Source: Tritrichomonas musculus
Taxonomy: Eukaryota; Parabasalia; Tritrichomonadida; Tritrichomonadidae
Assembly (NCBI GenBank): GCA_039105265.1
Contig: JAPFFF010000008.1
Span: forward strand, 4,526,001-4,590,000
Reading direction: 5' to 3'
Length of the DNA: 64,000 nt
Shown: positions 17,946 through 27,099 of the stretch, one piece after another
How the letters are laid out: each line of letters begins with the position of its first letter
How positions within the stretch are numbered: the first letter of the stretch is position 1
Program-made: the position numbers and the translations under genes
The notes under the pieces: generated by a model
What the model was told of the DNA's origin: nothing
The model's database searches: none
Seen by the model: the letters and a program-made list of their open reading frames with translations, nothing else

Positions 17946-18638
17946 ATGTCTGCTAAAAAAAAACAAATTCCGATTCTTCCAATGAATAATTATGCTTTAA
18001 AAGCATTATTCGAAGAAAATAGACGACTTAGAGAGCAGCTTGATCAAGAAAAATCTACATTATCTGATGATATTGCTCACCTTAAAAATCATATAGTTCT
18101 TTCTGACAAACTTGCCAAAGCAAATCGAATTTCACCGGAACTTGTAGACTTATTTATGACTGTATCATCATCTTTGGACTCAATAGAACTCAATCCAAAT
18201 TTAACTTTTCACCAAACGCAATCTAAGCAGATTAGTGATTCCTCAATTCAAGTTAAAAAAGCTCAAGATGAATGCGAAAAAATGGATTCGATATACAGGG
18301 ATACTGTTCAAAAACGAGCCACTCTTGCTCTTGAGGAGCAAAAGCTCAATACAAAAAGAAGTAATCTTCTCCAATCAATTTCAGCAGGCCGTCAACAACT
18401 AGACGAACTTGTTTCAAAGAAAGAAAAGCTTGAACACGAAATTGAACAACTCAAAGATTTGAAAGATTTTTGGGAAAAGCGGAATGACGACGTTAAAAAT
18501 GTATTACAATCGGCTGAAACAGAAATTAGTTCAATTTCAAATATGAACGAAACGAAATCCATTGAACTACTCAGTAGATTAAAGGGGTACTATAGTGCTC
18601 TTGAAGATGCATCTCGCATTGTTAATGAGAAAGTATAA
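17946..18638 (+). CDS. Coiled-coil protein of unknown function (230 aa)
   Basis: After a basic start (MSAKKKQIPILPMNNYALK) residues 20-60 and 95-185 form coiled coils (ALFEENRRLREQLDQEKSTL, LVSKKEKLEHEIEQLKDLKD). The part between, with Pro and Ser, looks flexible. The length and layout resemble small cytoskeletal or basal-body linkers, but no family motif is recognisable. The ATG at 17946 is the first in frame; no initiator motif is obvious. It lies in tandem downstream of the RPGRIP1-like gene, with the possible RNA between. Confidence 0.75.
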   Translation: MSAKKKQIPILPMNNYALKALFEENRRLREQLDQEKSTLSDDIAHLKNHIVLSDKLAKANRISPELVDLFMTVSSSLDSIELNPNLTFHQTQSKQISDSSIQVKKAQDECEKMDSIYRDTVQKRATLALEEQKLNTKRSNLLQSISAGRQQLDELVSKKEKLEHEIEQLKDLKDFWEKRNDDVKNVLQSAETEISSISNMNETKSIELLSRLKGYYSALEDASRIVNEKV

Positions 18639-18755
18639 CGTAATTATATATTTATTTTTTGTTTTGTATGTTTTTCATTGTTTATATAAACAATATATAT
18701 ATATATTAAAAAAACGCTTTTTATTACTTACAAAATTATATATATAAACAAACAA

Positions 18756-21700
18756 TTATATGGCTTGTCTATCAATTAACGCTTGAACAAGTGCGACAAA
18801 CCTTGAAGTGAGTCTAGAAACAGGAGAATTTGATGTTGCGCCATTTGTGCTTCTCAGAGCTTGATGAAATCTGCTAACTTGAGATTGAAGTAGCTGAAAC
18901 TGTTGTTCATTAATTGTTGATGTCAAAGAGTCTTTATTCAAATTGTTGTCTTTTAATGTCTTTCCTTGATCATCAATTCCCTGGAAAATTTCATCAAGAA
19001 TTTCAAGGAAAGGCTTTGTTGAATTAATCGTTGACTGCATTGTGAGATACTTTTCACAGACTTGTGGGATAAACTCAGTTGGGTGTTTGTTCTCATCATG
19101 AGGAATATTAGAGAACATTTTATTAAGATCAGTTGATTTAACAAACTCATCAGAAAAACGAGGAGAAACAACAATATCACACAAATTTTGAATACGTTCA
19201 ATAAGGAAGTTCACTTTGTCAAAATCATCATTCAAATCTTCAAAACCGTCTTTTTCTTGATTTTGGCTTCCTAAATCTGATTCAGATTTTTTGGTTGCAT
19301 TACGAAGCCTCATTTCAATTTCATAAAGAAAGTTTTGCATTAAATTTGTCTTTTTTTCAAGTGTTGTGACTAATTCAGTTTTTTCATCAAATTTATCTTG
19401 AATAACTCTAAGTAGTTTCATCATATTAGCATTTGTATTGTTTTTCTTTATTTCATAGTATAAGTTGGAATTAATGGTTTTGAGAGTGGTTGCTTTTTCA
19501 TCTTCAGTCAAAACTGAATTTGATTGCGAAGTGAGAAATAGATTTGATTGTTGTTTACAAATTGCTGTTAACCTTGAAGTAACTTTCATTTCTTGTGAAT
19601 CTCTTTTTCTGAGTTCATCTGATAATTCAATAATTTTATCGTTCAATGGATTTTGCTTATCTGTTATAATGTTAACAGCTAATGAAAGAAGTTTTGTAGG
19701 TTCTTCATCTTCAATACCAAGAGCAGTGCCAAGTTCTGTTTTAAATCGATTAATCAACATAGTTAATTCACGTATCGTTTTTTGATTTTCTTTATCGTTG
19801 TTTAAAAGAGCTCTAAAAAGTTTTTGTAATGCTTGAAATTGGTCACTTATTAGTCCATTCAACTCAATTCTCGAATTTACTAGATCTTCTAATAAAGCTT
19901 TTTCATCATTATTTTTTAGAATTTCTTTGTGCGCTGAATCATATTGGCAAGCGATCAAACCATCAAGTTTCGAAATAACCAATTTAAGATCTGAAAAGTG
20001 GCCTTCACGAGATGAAACAAGCTCCTCACTAATCTTATCAACTTCTTCTCCACGCCTAGGAACAAAGTGGTTGCTGCTGTTTGTTGAATGAGTATTGTGT
20101 AAATTAGGTGATTGAGGTGTCTCAGGAATTTGATGCTCTTTTTCTTTATTTTCAATATCAACTTTGTCAATTTCAATCTTTGGTTCATCTTGAGGTTGTG
20201 TATCAGGTATATTTTTATTGTCTGATTGTTCTTCTTTGTTTGAAGCACTTTTATTATTGGTATCATTTTCATTGTTTGTGTTATTATTATGATCATTGTT
20301 ATTAGAAGTGCTTTGTTCTTGAAAAACTTTAGAATCGATTTTTAATATTAAATTGGTCAATTCCTCATGGGTGAGTTCTTCGAAATTAAGAGAAACAGGT
20401 GTCTTCAAATGCGAATTAATAGATTGAGCAATCTTTTCCATGCCATCTCTTAAACGACCAACTTCATTCTCTCTGACGATGTTTTCCATTTCTTCTTGTT
20501 TTTCATTAATTAAATTTTTCAAACTTGATATTTGAGCTTTTAATGATTCAACTTCTCTAAGATTATCGCTGCTTTCTTTTTTTCTTAATTCATCAATTTC
20601 GTTAGCAACTTGTGTTTTTTTTCTTGCGAATTCATGAGCATCTTTAACGTCCTTTTTCATTTCATGTATCTTCATTTTAAGATCTGTAATGCTATCATCA
20701 TTAACTTCGTATTTTTTAACAAATCCTTTCATTTGATTGCTCATATAAAAAAGGGCTTCCCAGCAATCACCAAAATCAGTAAGATTTTTGTTAAAAAATG
20801 GAAGTGTATCATGCAAAAAAAGTTCAACTTTACGACTTGGCTCCATGTTTTTTAATCTGCCTTCCACATCGTCAGCAGCAATTTTTTCCAATGTTTCTTC
20901 TTCTTTTGTTTTCTTTACTGGAGCAACATTATATTGAATTTCATTTCCATTCTTTGGTTTAACTACATTAAACTGTTGTTGTAATGTTTCAATGATTTCT
21001 TTTGTTTCATCATTGAACGAATTTTTTAATTTTTGAACAGATTTAAGTGAGTTAGGAAAAACAAAAGCTGCTTTCAAAGCTTCAATAATTTCATTGCATG
21101 ATGCAACAACATTAAGTTTGATTCGTGCTAAATCGCATAATGCAACACCACTTTGAGGAAACTCGTTGTAAAATGCATCTGTAATTACTCGCAAAAAACT
21201 TTTAACATCAGCTTTGTACATTGAGAGAGAGTCTATTTCAAAATTTGGAAATCTTTCTTGCATAAAAAGTTCATAAACTGCGTTTGTGATAGAATCGCAT
21301 AATGATTGAATTGATAATACTGATTTTCCAAGTCCTGGATTAGGAAATTTCCTATTCGCATTGGTTTGTAGAATAATTTCAAGTGATGATTTGATAGCAT
21401 CAAATTTTCCAGAAATTTCTTTGGCATGTGGTGGTGGGTGCCTATCTGCATAAATATCAATAATTTTTTCCAGATCATCCCAAGCTTTCGTAAAAGCAGT
21501 TAATGGTATTTTAACAGACGCCGTACTTAATACTTGATGTGTTTTTGTTGTTTCTTGAATCTGATAGTATGATTGATAATATTTTATTGCTTGAGTATGG
21601 AAAGTTGGAAAACTTTGTGCGACATTTTCTACAAGTGGTGAAAGCTTTGTTTGAACTTCTGGGGTAGCGTCGTTTTCTTTAACAACTTGGTTAAGTTGCT

Positions 21701-21956
21701 GAAGAAGTTTGTTCATATATTCTTTTGATTTATTAAGAGCTTGAATTTCATGAACATGTGCAAACGGATCTGGTGGCGGTGGCGGTGGTTCACTCGATAT
21801 ATTTACTGAAGAACGACGAGTAATTGGCGATTTGATTGGCGTTTTGAAATTTGATGGGAATACTGTTTCACTTGATCTTGATTTCTGCTCAACTTTTAAA
21901 ACCTCGGGACGAACAATATTAATATTAATTCGAGGACTCGCTTCACTCTTGAGCAT
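18756..21956 (-). CDS. Large helical/coiled-coil protein with low-complexity centre (1066 aa)
   Basis: I do not recognise a named family. The N-terminal ~70 residues are Ser/Pro/Arg-rich with a run SSEPPPPPPDPF that could bind profilin or SH3/EVH1 domains. Residues about 75-340 are helical without strong heptads, possibly a compact helical-bundle domain. About 400-500 is a coiled coil (FARKKTQVANEIDELRKKES). About 545-620 is an Asn/Asp/Glu/Ser-rich spacer (NNNDHNNNTNNENDTNN). The last 400 residues return to helix and coiled coil. The order polyproline then helical domain then coil recalls cytoskeletal scaffolds. The ATG at 21954-21956 has TCATAA directly upstream. The gene overlaps nothing else and ends 118 bp from the plus-strand gene before it. 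Confidence 0.78.
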   Translation of the reverse strand: MLKSEASPRININIVRPEVLKVEQKSRSSETVFPSNFKTPIKSPITRRSSVNISSEPPPPPPDPFAHVHEIQALNKSKEYMNKLLQQLNQVVKENDATPEVQTKLSPLVENVAQSFPTFHTQAIKYYQSYYQIQETTKTHQVLSTASVKIPLTAFTKAWDDLEKIIDIYADRHPPPHAKEISGKFDAIKSSLEIILQTNANRKFPNPGLGKSVLSIQSLCDSITNAVYELFMQERFPNFEIDSLSMYKADVKSFLRVITDAFYNEFPQSGVALCDLARIKLNVVASCNEIIEALKAAFVFPNSLKSVQKLKNSFNDETKEIIETLQQQFNVVKPKNGNEIQYNVAPVKKTKEEETLEKIAADDVEGRLKNMEPSRKVELFLHDTLPFFNKNLTDFGDCWEALFYMSNQMKGFVKKYEVNDDSITDLKMKIHEMKKDVKDAHEFARKKTQVANEIDELRKKESSDNLREVESLKAQISSLKNLINEKQEEMENIVRENEVGRLRDGMEKIAQSINSHLKTPVSLNFEELTHEELTNLILKIDSKVFQEQSTSNNNDHNNNTNNENDTNNKSASNKEEQSDNKNIPDTQPQDEPKIEIDKVDIENKEKEHQIPETPQSPNLHNTHSTNSSNHFVPRRGEEVDKISEELVSSREGHFSDLKLVISKLDGLIACQYDSAHKEILKNNDEKALLEDLVNSRIELNGLISDQFQALQKLFRALLNNDKENQKTIRELTMLINRFKTELGTALGIEDEEPTKLLSLAVNIITDKQNPLNDKIIELSDELRKRDSQEMKVTSRLTAICKQQSNLFLTSQSNSVLTEDEKATTLKTINSNLYYEIKKNNTNANMMKLLRVIQDKFDEKTELVTTLEKKTNLMQNFLYEIEMRLRNATKKSESDLGSQNQEKDGFEDLNDDFDKVNFLIERIQNLCDIVVSPRFSDEFVKSTDLNKMFSNIPHDENKHPTEFIPQVCEKYLTMQSTINSTKPFLEILDEIFQGIDDQGKTLKDNNLNKDSLTSTINEQQFQLLQSQVSRFHQALRSTNGATSNSPVSRLTSRFVALVQALIDRQAI

Positions 21957-21957
21957 T

Positions 21958-21962
21958 TATGA
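21958..21962 (-). promoter_or_regulatory. Initiator-like TCATA upstream of the 1066-aa gene
   Basis: On the minus strand the sequence CGTCATAAATG places TCATA one base before the start codon. It fits TCAYW. A leader this short would be extreme, yet very short leaders are a known trait of Trichomonas genes. Confidence 0.45.
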
Positions 21963-22214
21963 CGTTAGTTTAATTGAGTGTATATTTGTTCTATAATTAA
22001 TAACGATTTTTATTTTATTTTAATTGTTGATCGTTTTCTCTCAATTATATAATTCAAATTTGAATTTAAAATGAACTTCAAATGCTATCACTTGAATATA
22101 TATATTGAAGAGAAAAATGGCTTAAGTGATTATTGTTATCTTTAAATAAATGCAAAATCTTGATTCTGTCAGTAAAATGTAAAAGAGAAAGATTTAAAAT
22201 AAAAATTTAATAAA

Positions 22215-22742
22215 TTATAAGTATTCAATTGAACGACGAACATGCCTTCTAACATTTTGCTTGTATTTCTCTGGATCATTCATAAATTCACGGTTTGCAG
22301 GAATATTTAATGGGGATTCTGGATTTGGACTTTGTAACATAGATAAAACTGAAAGAACAATCGACTCAACTGTATGAGTAGGATTCCATCGTTCACTTGC
22401 TGATTCTTGTGGGTTAAGTTCATCAACACCTGGATTATGTAATATAGAAATGCAAACATCACCTGTTTTGGAGTCGATATTTGGATGCCACATTGGGCAT
22501 TTGAAAACCATTTTTGGTGGTGAAAGTGGAAAGTCATCTTTGAATGTGAGTTCAGCTGGGAAAAGTCCGCCTGAGAGAATTGTTCCTTCGACTCCATTAA
22601 TGATTAAACGCCAATGAAAAGGATTGTTATCAATTAGTCCGCAATTGAAGTATGGTGATGGATCTTCTTGATATCCTTTATACATTTTCATTAGAATTCT
22701 TGTAGCTGCTGCTTTTGCTGATGCGTCAGTCTTGTTGGACAT
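22215..22742 (-). CDS. Ubiquitin-conjugating enzyme E2, UBE2G/Ubc7 type (copy 2)
   Basis: A 175-residue paralogue of the E2 at 14656. HPN is at residues 86-88, the active Cys at 97 (GDVCISILHNPG), followed by the same UBE2G acidic loop (VDELNPQESASERW) and VESIVLSVLSMLQS. The N terminus (MSNKTDASAKAAATRIL) is longer than in copy 1 and the C-terminal helix (RRHVRRSIEYL) is much more basic, which could give a different partner or location. The acidic D before the loop is N here (HNPG against HDPG). The central 370 bp match copy 1 at the DNA level far better than the ends do. It is divergent from the next gene with 77 bp between the two ATGs. Confidence 0.92.
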   Translation of the reverse strand: MSNKTDASAKAAATRILMKMYKGYQEDPSPYFNCGLIDNNPFHWRLIINGVEGTILSGGLFPAELTFKDDFPLSPPKMVFKCPMWHPNIDSKTGDVCISILHNPGVDELNPQESASERWNPTHTVESIVLSVLSMLQSPNPESPLNIPANREFMNDPEKYKQNVRRHVRRSIEYL

Positions 22743-22819
22743 TCAGAAAAAAAAAGATTCAGAAAAGATCTATTTATCAATTTTGAATTTATATTTTATG
22801 AAAAATTTTGGCTAATCAC

Positions 22820-24187
22820 ATGTCAGTTTTTCAGGGATCTATAAGGACTTTAAGAAGGGATATAACAACACTAAATCTTTCTATTATTAATCATATTTAT
22901 GATCAAGTATCTCCTCTATTACAATCGATTTTACCGCAAATTCAATATTTTATAAATGATAAAGATAGTCTTTCCAGGATCCTTGTTAATTTTGATTTTC
23001 ATGGATTGTTTTCTTATTTGTTTCTAATGAATCAAAAAAAAATAGATCTAAAAAATGCTATTTATTTCTTATCGATATTATGCAAAACACAAATTTTTGA
23101 TCCAAGATATCTTTTGAACAAGCAAAATGTGCTTTTAATATTTTCGTTAATTGATGCAAATTCAACTGATCCGCCTGTCATATCAGTTTTACTCACAATT
23201 TTATGCAAATTAACAACGCCGTATAGCTTATCCTATTTATTATTTTACAATAATAATCTATTTCAACGAATTATTGATTATAAAATTTTTTTTCCAATTT
23301 CACATATTCTTTATCATGTTGTTCTATCATCATTTCATGATAATTACGCACTTAAGAAACAAATTTCAGTTAATATTTTACGATCCTCCCTTAAAACATT
23401 GCAGTCTAAAGCCAGTATCTATGAAAACGAACAGCTTATGCATGAAGAAATCGCATATTCATTGAAGATTTTTGCAATATTTATCAAAAATTCAACTTTT
23501 CCAATTGATTTTAATATAGATATCTTACTTAACAATAGACAAATTTATTTAAAAGGACCTGAAATTATTCAAGAATCATTTTTAGATTTTATTTATAGTT
23601 ATGACTCTGTTGGTATCGAGATTTTGAATGAAATACTTCCTTTTTTCACTGACCGAAATATAAAATCATCTTTGACTGCTGTTAAAATTTTTAAAAAGTC
23701 GCTCTTTGAACAAGACAATGAACCTGATGATATTGACGAAGACTCTGAAGAAGAAGAAAAAGAAGAAGAAAATAAAAATACCTTGAATTTATCTTTGTTT
23801 CCAATTTTACCAAATATAATATCTGAGTTATACCAAAAAGAGCCTAAAATTGTTCAAGATGAAGCCCTTCCACTTGTTGTTGAATTGTTCAAGATTCAAA
23901 TGATTACTTCTGATTTGTTTTCAATTTTATGTAGCCGAATATCTACTGATTATATTTCAATTGAGATAATCTCCCATTTAATTGATGAGTTCAATGCTGG
24001 AAATAAAGCTCAAATTGGGCTTTTACCAATTGGCACATTTTATCAAATTTTAAATATACATTTAAATGATTTAAAAACGCTTTCTATTCGTAATTCACAG
24101 ATGCCATTAACACCTAATAGTACTCAATTGCTTTCCAAGATTTCCCAATCAATAGATTCTTATAATGGATCAAAGAAACAAACTTAA
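22820..24187 (+). CDS. ARM/HEAT-like helical protein with acidic loop (455 aa)
   Basis: The first ATG of the frame is at 22820; the four codons before it start with TTG and are not used. TCACATG overlaps the start, so an initiator TCACA may stand 4 bases before it. The protein is almost wholly helical and rich in Ile, Leu and Phe, with a repeated spacing of hydrophobic helices as in armadillo/HEAT solenoids (FSLIDANSTDPPVISVLLTI, EDIAYSLKIFAIF-like segments). Near residues 310-325 lies an acidic loop (DDIDEDSEEEEKEEEN). The layout is reminiscent of importin-alpha or other adaptor solenoids, but no IBB domain or conserved Trp/Asn ladder is visible, so the family is left open. Confidence 0.7.
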   Translation: MSVFQGSIRTLRRDITTLNLSIINHIYDQVSPLLQSILPQIQYFINDKDSLSRILVNFDFHGLFSYLFLMNQKKIDLKNAIYFLSILCKTQIFDPRYLLNKQNVLLIFSLIDANSTDPPVISVLLTILCKLTTPYSLSYLLFYNNNLFQRIIDYKIFFPISHILYHVVLSSFHDNYALKKQISVNILRSSLKTLQSKASIYENEQLMHEEIAYSLKIFAIFIKNSTFPIDFNIDILLNNRQIYLKGPEIIQESFLDFIYSYDSVGIEILNEILPFFTDRNIKSSLTAVKIFKKSLFEQDNEPDDIDEDSEEEEKEEENKNTLNLSLFPILPNIISELYQKEPKIVQDEALPLVVELFKIQMITSDLFSILCSRISTDYISIEIISHLIDEFNAGNKAQIGLLPIGTFYQILNIHLNDLKTLSIRNSQMPLTPNSTQLLSKISQSIDSYNGSKKQT

Positions 24188-24652
24188 ACAAATCGCCACA
24201 AGCATTCAAAGTGACAACAAATCCAGTTTAATGTCATTTGTATACATGTCCAGAAAAGTAAAAAATCCTTTTATTACAGTAAACTAAAAGTTTTCTCATA
24301 AATCATTACTGATATCAAAGATATTTACAATCCAAAAAAAGAATGTGTTTAATGGAAACGGGGTTTTTTTCAACTGTATTTTCCAGTATCAAAAAAAATT
24401 AAGGATGTCAGGTATGACCGAGATCTAGAGATCTCAAACAGATTTATCTTTTTTTATTATTGGTATTTCTGATTTTAAAATGTTTACAAATAAATAATAT
24501 AATGTATTGGTGTTTATATTATTTTTACAATAAAAAAGTACTTTTTTTATGTTATATTTGAGTCTCAAATAATTTGAGACTCAATTACGATCATATATTT
24601 ATCAAAAAGTTTAATTAAAATTTCTGATATCGGCAAAGGAATCCGATATAAG
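24188..24652. other. Left flank of the MULE, with a perfect palindrome
   Basis: No gene is visible. A perfect 23-bp inverted repeat (11-bp arms GAGTCTCAAAT around a single A) is at 24560-24582. A 6-bp hairpin GAGATC-TAGA-GATCTC lies near 24420. Weak similarity to the right flank of the transposon continues to about 24,628, suggesting that the element's original end lies somewhat outside the nearly perfect terminal repeat. Confidence 0.5.
24560..24582. repeat. Perfect 23-bp palindrome GAGTCTCAAAT-A-ATTTGAGACTC
   Basis: The two 11-bp arms are exactly complementary and separated by one base. It lies 70-90 bp outside the nearly perfect terminal repeat of the MULE. It could be part of the transposon's outer end, a protein-binding site, or a cruciform-forming relic. 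Confidence 0.85.
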
Positions 24653-24780
24653 GAAAATCCGAGTCTAAAATTGAGAGGAAGGAATGATCGTAAATGAACT
24701 TTTTGATAAAAATAAACGAATCTTGAAAAACCAATAAAGAACCATCAAGAGATGAACGCCATCAAAGCCCTCTGTAAATA
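24653..24780. repeat. Left terminal inverted repeat of the MULE
   Basis: Inverted copy of 26661-26788, one difference over 128 bp. It includes the 3' coding end of the transposase (FDGVHLLMVLYWFF and the codons after it). Confidence 0.85.
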
Positions 24781-26312
24781 CTTTCTCTTTCGCTTTTTTC
24801 TTTAGATTTCTTATGTATGTTCTCAGATTACATAAAGAAGATTGATCTAATTGTTTTAGTCTATTCATTATATGTTTGGCTAATAAAGATAATCGATTAT
24901 TTATGGTATATCTTTGATCTCCTGCAATGCTATTTATTTTTGAGTGATACGATTCACAATGATTATTTGTAGTTGGTACATTCATTGAAATCCTTCTATA
25001 TAAAGGAGAGTATGATTCTTCTGCAGGTATATAATTACCATGTGGATCTATTCCTAATGATTTACCAACTTTAATTTAGTGTGAATCATCGAATTTTTTG
25101 TTTTTTGAAGCAGCTAAATCCTCTGCTATTTCATACAGATTTTTTAAATAAATGAATATTTTAATTGATTTCTATCAAACTCTTTATCTGTATAACTGTA
25201 AAAATATCTTTGAATAAAAAACCTAAAGTTGAATTGGTTCCCACAGATCGAATTAAATGCATTATACATTTATATATTTTTATATTATAAACTGATTGCA
25301 ACTTGTTAAAAGACTTATGCTCATCTGATATAAATGCTTTTCTTTGAAGTGTTTGAAATGTGTTATTATCAAGTTGAAAAACAGTTTCAAAAAATAAAGA
25401 ATACAAAGCAAAGGATTCAGATGGAGCAGTAGCGATTCCAAGAGGAACACCTGTATTATTTATTATACACTGAGGAACACATAATTTGTATGTCTTTAAA
25501 ACTCTGAATGTAGCGTCTAGACCGATGGCATTTCCTTTATTTAAAAATTCGTTATAATATGGATGCAACCAACAAAACCTTTTTATTCTTTTTTCTCTAA
25601 AAACAAAAGGACCATCTCCTTCAATCATTAGTAAGTAACCAGAATGATTTTGAAAAATAAAGTACAAATCATCTGAAGGATTGATCTGTCTCATTTGATT
25701 TTTGATTTCAACTTTGTGATTAAATGGCGAATAACGATAAAAAAGCATCGCTGTAAATTGATTTACCTCGGCACTAGTTGTTTTATTATTGAAAATAACA
25801 GATATCCTATGAAATAAATTTTGAGGATAACGAATCTGATATGGTGTTGTAAAATTGTAATCTTTGATAAAAGAAAAAGTATATAAATACATTTGCCTTT
25901 TTCTTCTCAAGCGTTTAAACGTAATTTCTTCATATCTGATATAATGGCTGGTGCCTATAATTTGTAAATAAAAGTGTTTTCCAAAAGAATCAAACTGCAA
26001 TTTAAATACTTTTTTCTCCGGAAATAAATCTATAGATTTTTGTGTTATTATCAATCTGCAATCAACTTCATTCCCTTCTATTTTACAATCTAAACCTTTC
26101 TTTAATTTAAAATCAAAAATATCTTCATTTAAAGTGGCGAGGAAAAGCAAAAACGTTTCAGGATTTATTTTTTTGGTGAGATAAGGATATTGCAAAAGAT
26201 AAATTGGATCATGAAGGTTCAACTTTAAATTTTCATCATTTAAATTTTGATTCGTACGAATTGTAGCTAAATCGAGTTGTGGGAGAGTGTCGGTTGGGTG
26301 AATCAAATTCAT
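24665..26312 (-). pseudogene. MULE transposase, lightly damaged
   Basis: The N-terminal 383 codons are open from the ATG at 26310-26312. The DDE core is visible: Asp266 in KGNAIGLDATFRVLKTY, Asp330 in KAFISDEHKSF, and the C-x2-H motif KCIMHLIRSVG that follows the second Asp in MULEs. The last acidic residue is in TTNNHCESYHSKINS, encoded at about 24,960 in a different frame segment. Frame changes near 25,155-25,200 and a TAA near 25,078 interrupt the gene; apart from these it reads continuously to the stop at 24665. The N-terminal third (FLLFLATLNEDIFDFKLKKG onward) is like the DNA-binding region of related trichomonad elements. As it stands the copy is not expected to make full-length transposase. 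Confidence 0.75.
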
Positions 26313-26564
26313 TCTATGGAATAAAAGTAAACGATGTTTATTTTCAAATATTTGTTAAAAAGGTCAAAGATTGATATATAAAAGTCAAACAAAAATAAAA
26401 AAATAATTATTTCAAATGTAAATTTTCATGTTATATTTGATTGGGGTTTATTAAGTAATGAATGAGATTGAAGACATTTATAGTTGAGGAATGCGATTGG
26501 AGATCATCTGTTGCTGGGAGGCTCTGGTGGAGTCCATAAAATCGTCAAGGAATGTGATTGGAGG

Positions 26565-26650
26565 TGTGAATTCGATGTTGTACTTTTTTGGGCGTCGATA
26601 TCTTGCGGATGCGCTTCTTTGGAGATGTGAATTCGGTGCTGTACTTTTTT
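26565..26650. repeat. Subterminal direct repeats in the MULE
   Basis: A 25-bp word starting TGTGAATTCGATGTTG at 26565-26589 recurs at 26626-26650 with two differences (period 61 bp). A second word, GGAATG(C/T)GATTGGAG, is present near 26,488 and 26,549. The segment 26,480-26,650 is richer in G+C than its surroundings. Subterminal repeats next to the terminal repeat are often transposase-binding sites. Confidence 0.6.
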
Positions 26651-26660
26651 TATCAATGAT

Positions 26661-26788
26661 TATTTACAGAGGGCTTTGATGGCGTTCATCTCTTGATGGT
26701 TCTTTATTGGTTTTTAAAGATTCGTTTATTTTTATCAAAAAGTTCATTTACGATCATTCCTTCCTCTCAATTTTAGACTCGGATTTTC
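26661..26788. repeat. Right terminal inverted repeat of the MULE
   Basis: Inverted copy of 24653-24780. Here it lies upstream of the transposase start and does not encode part of the gene in its own frame. Confidence 0.85.
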
Positions 26789-27099
26789 TACTTTAGCAAT
26801 TCCTTTGCCTCTGATATCAATACCTGATAAAAAAAACCAATTTCTGAAATAGATCTCCAGTATCTGTATATATTTATTTGTCGATATCAGATCTCGAGAA
26901 ATGGGAAATAACAAGCCTATATCTGAGTTAGAAAAAAAAAAAAAATGCTGATTTTAGCTTCTAAGGAATTCCGCACGATCCTTGTATTTACCCAACTTGA
27001 AAACATATATTTTCTTCAGTGAGTCTCCATCCTAACTAGTATAAGCATATGTTGCATTGATGTCAAGTATCTTGCATTAATTTCTGTTGTTGTGCCAAA
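26789..27099. other. Spacer between the MULE and the retroelement relic
   Basis: No gene seen. Contains a run of 13 A near 26,932 and a GATATC/AGATCTC-type word cluster that may be the outer margin of the MULE. Confidence 0.4.

Larger units (their letters stand above)
24653..26788 (-). mobile_element. Mutator-like element (MULE) with 128-bp terminal inverted repeats
   Basis: Bases 24653-24780 and 26661-26788 are inverted copies of each other with a single difference over 128 bp by eye. Between them, on the minus strand, lies a MULE transposase. Long terminal repeats of this kind are typical of MULEs. Unusually the left repeat contains the last ~40 codons of the transposase, so the right repeat carries a reversed copy of the coding end. 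Patchy similarity (ATTCCTTTGCC, GATATC) goes on outside the repeats for about 30 bp. I could not identify a target-site duplication. The near-identity of the repeats and few lesions in the gene point to recent activity. Confidence 0.75.

Noticed and set aside
24420-24440. GAGATC-TAGA-GATCTC hairpin as a terminator
   Set aside because: Short 6-bp stem in a eukaryotic intergenic region; no reason to call a terminator.
26491-26679. 62-codon plus-strand frame at the right end of the MULE
   Set aside because: It covers the subterminal repeats and part of the terminal repeat; composition is explained by these.
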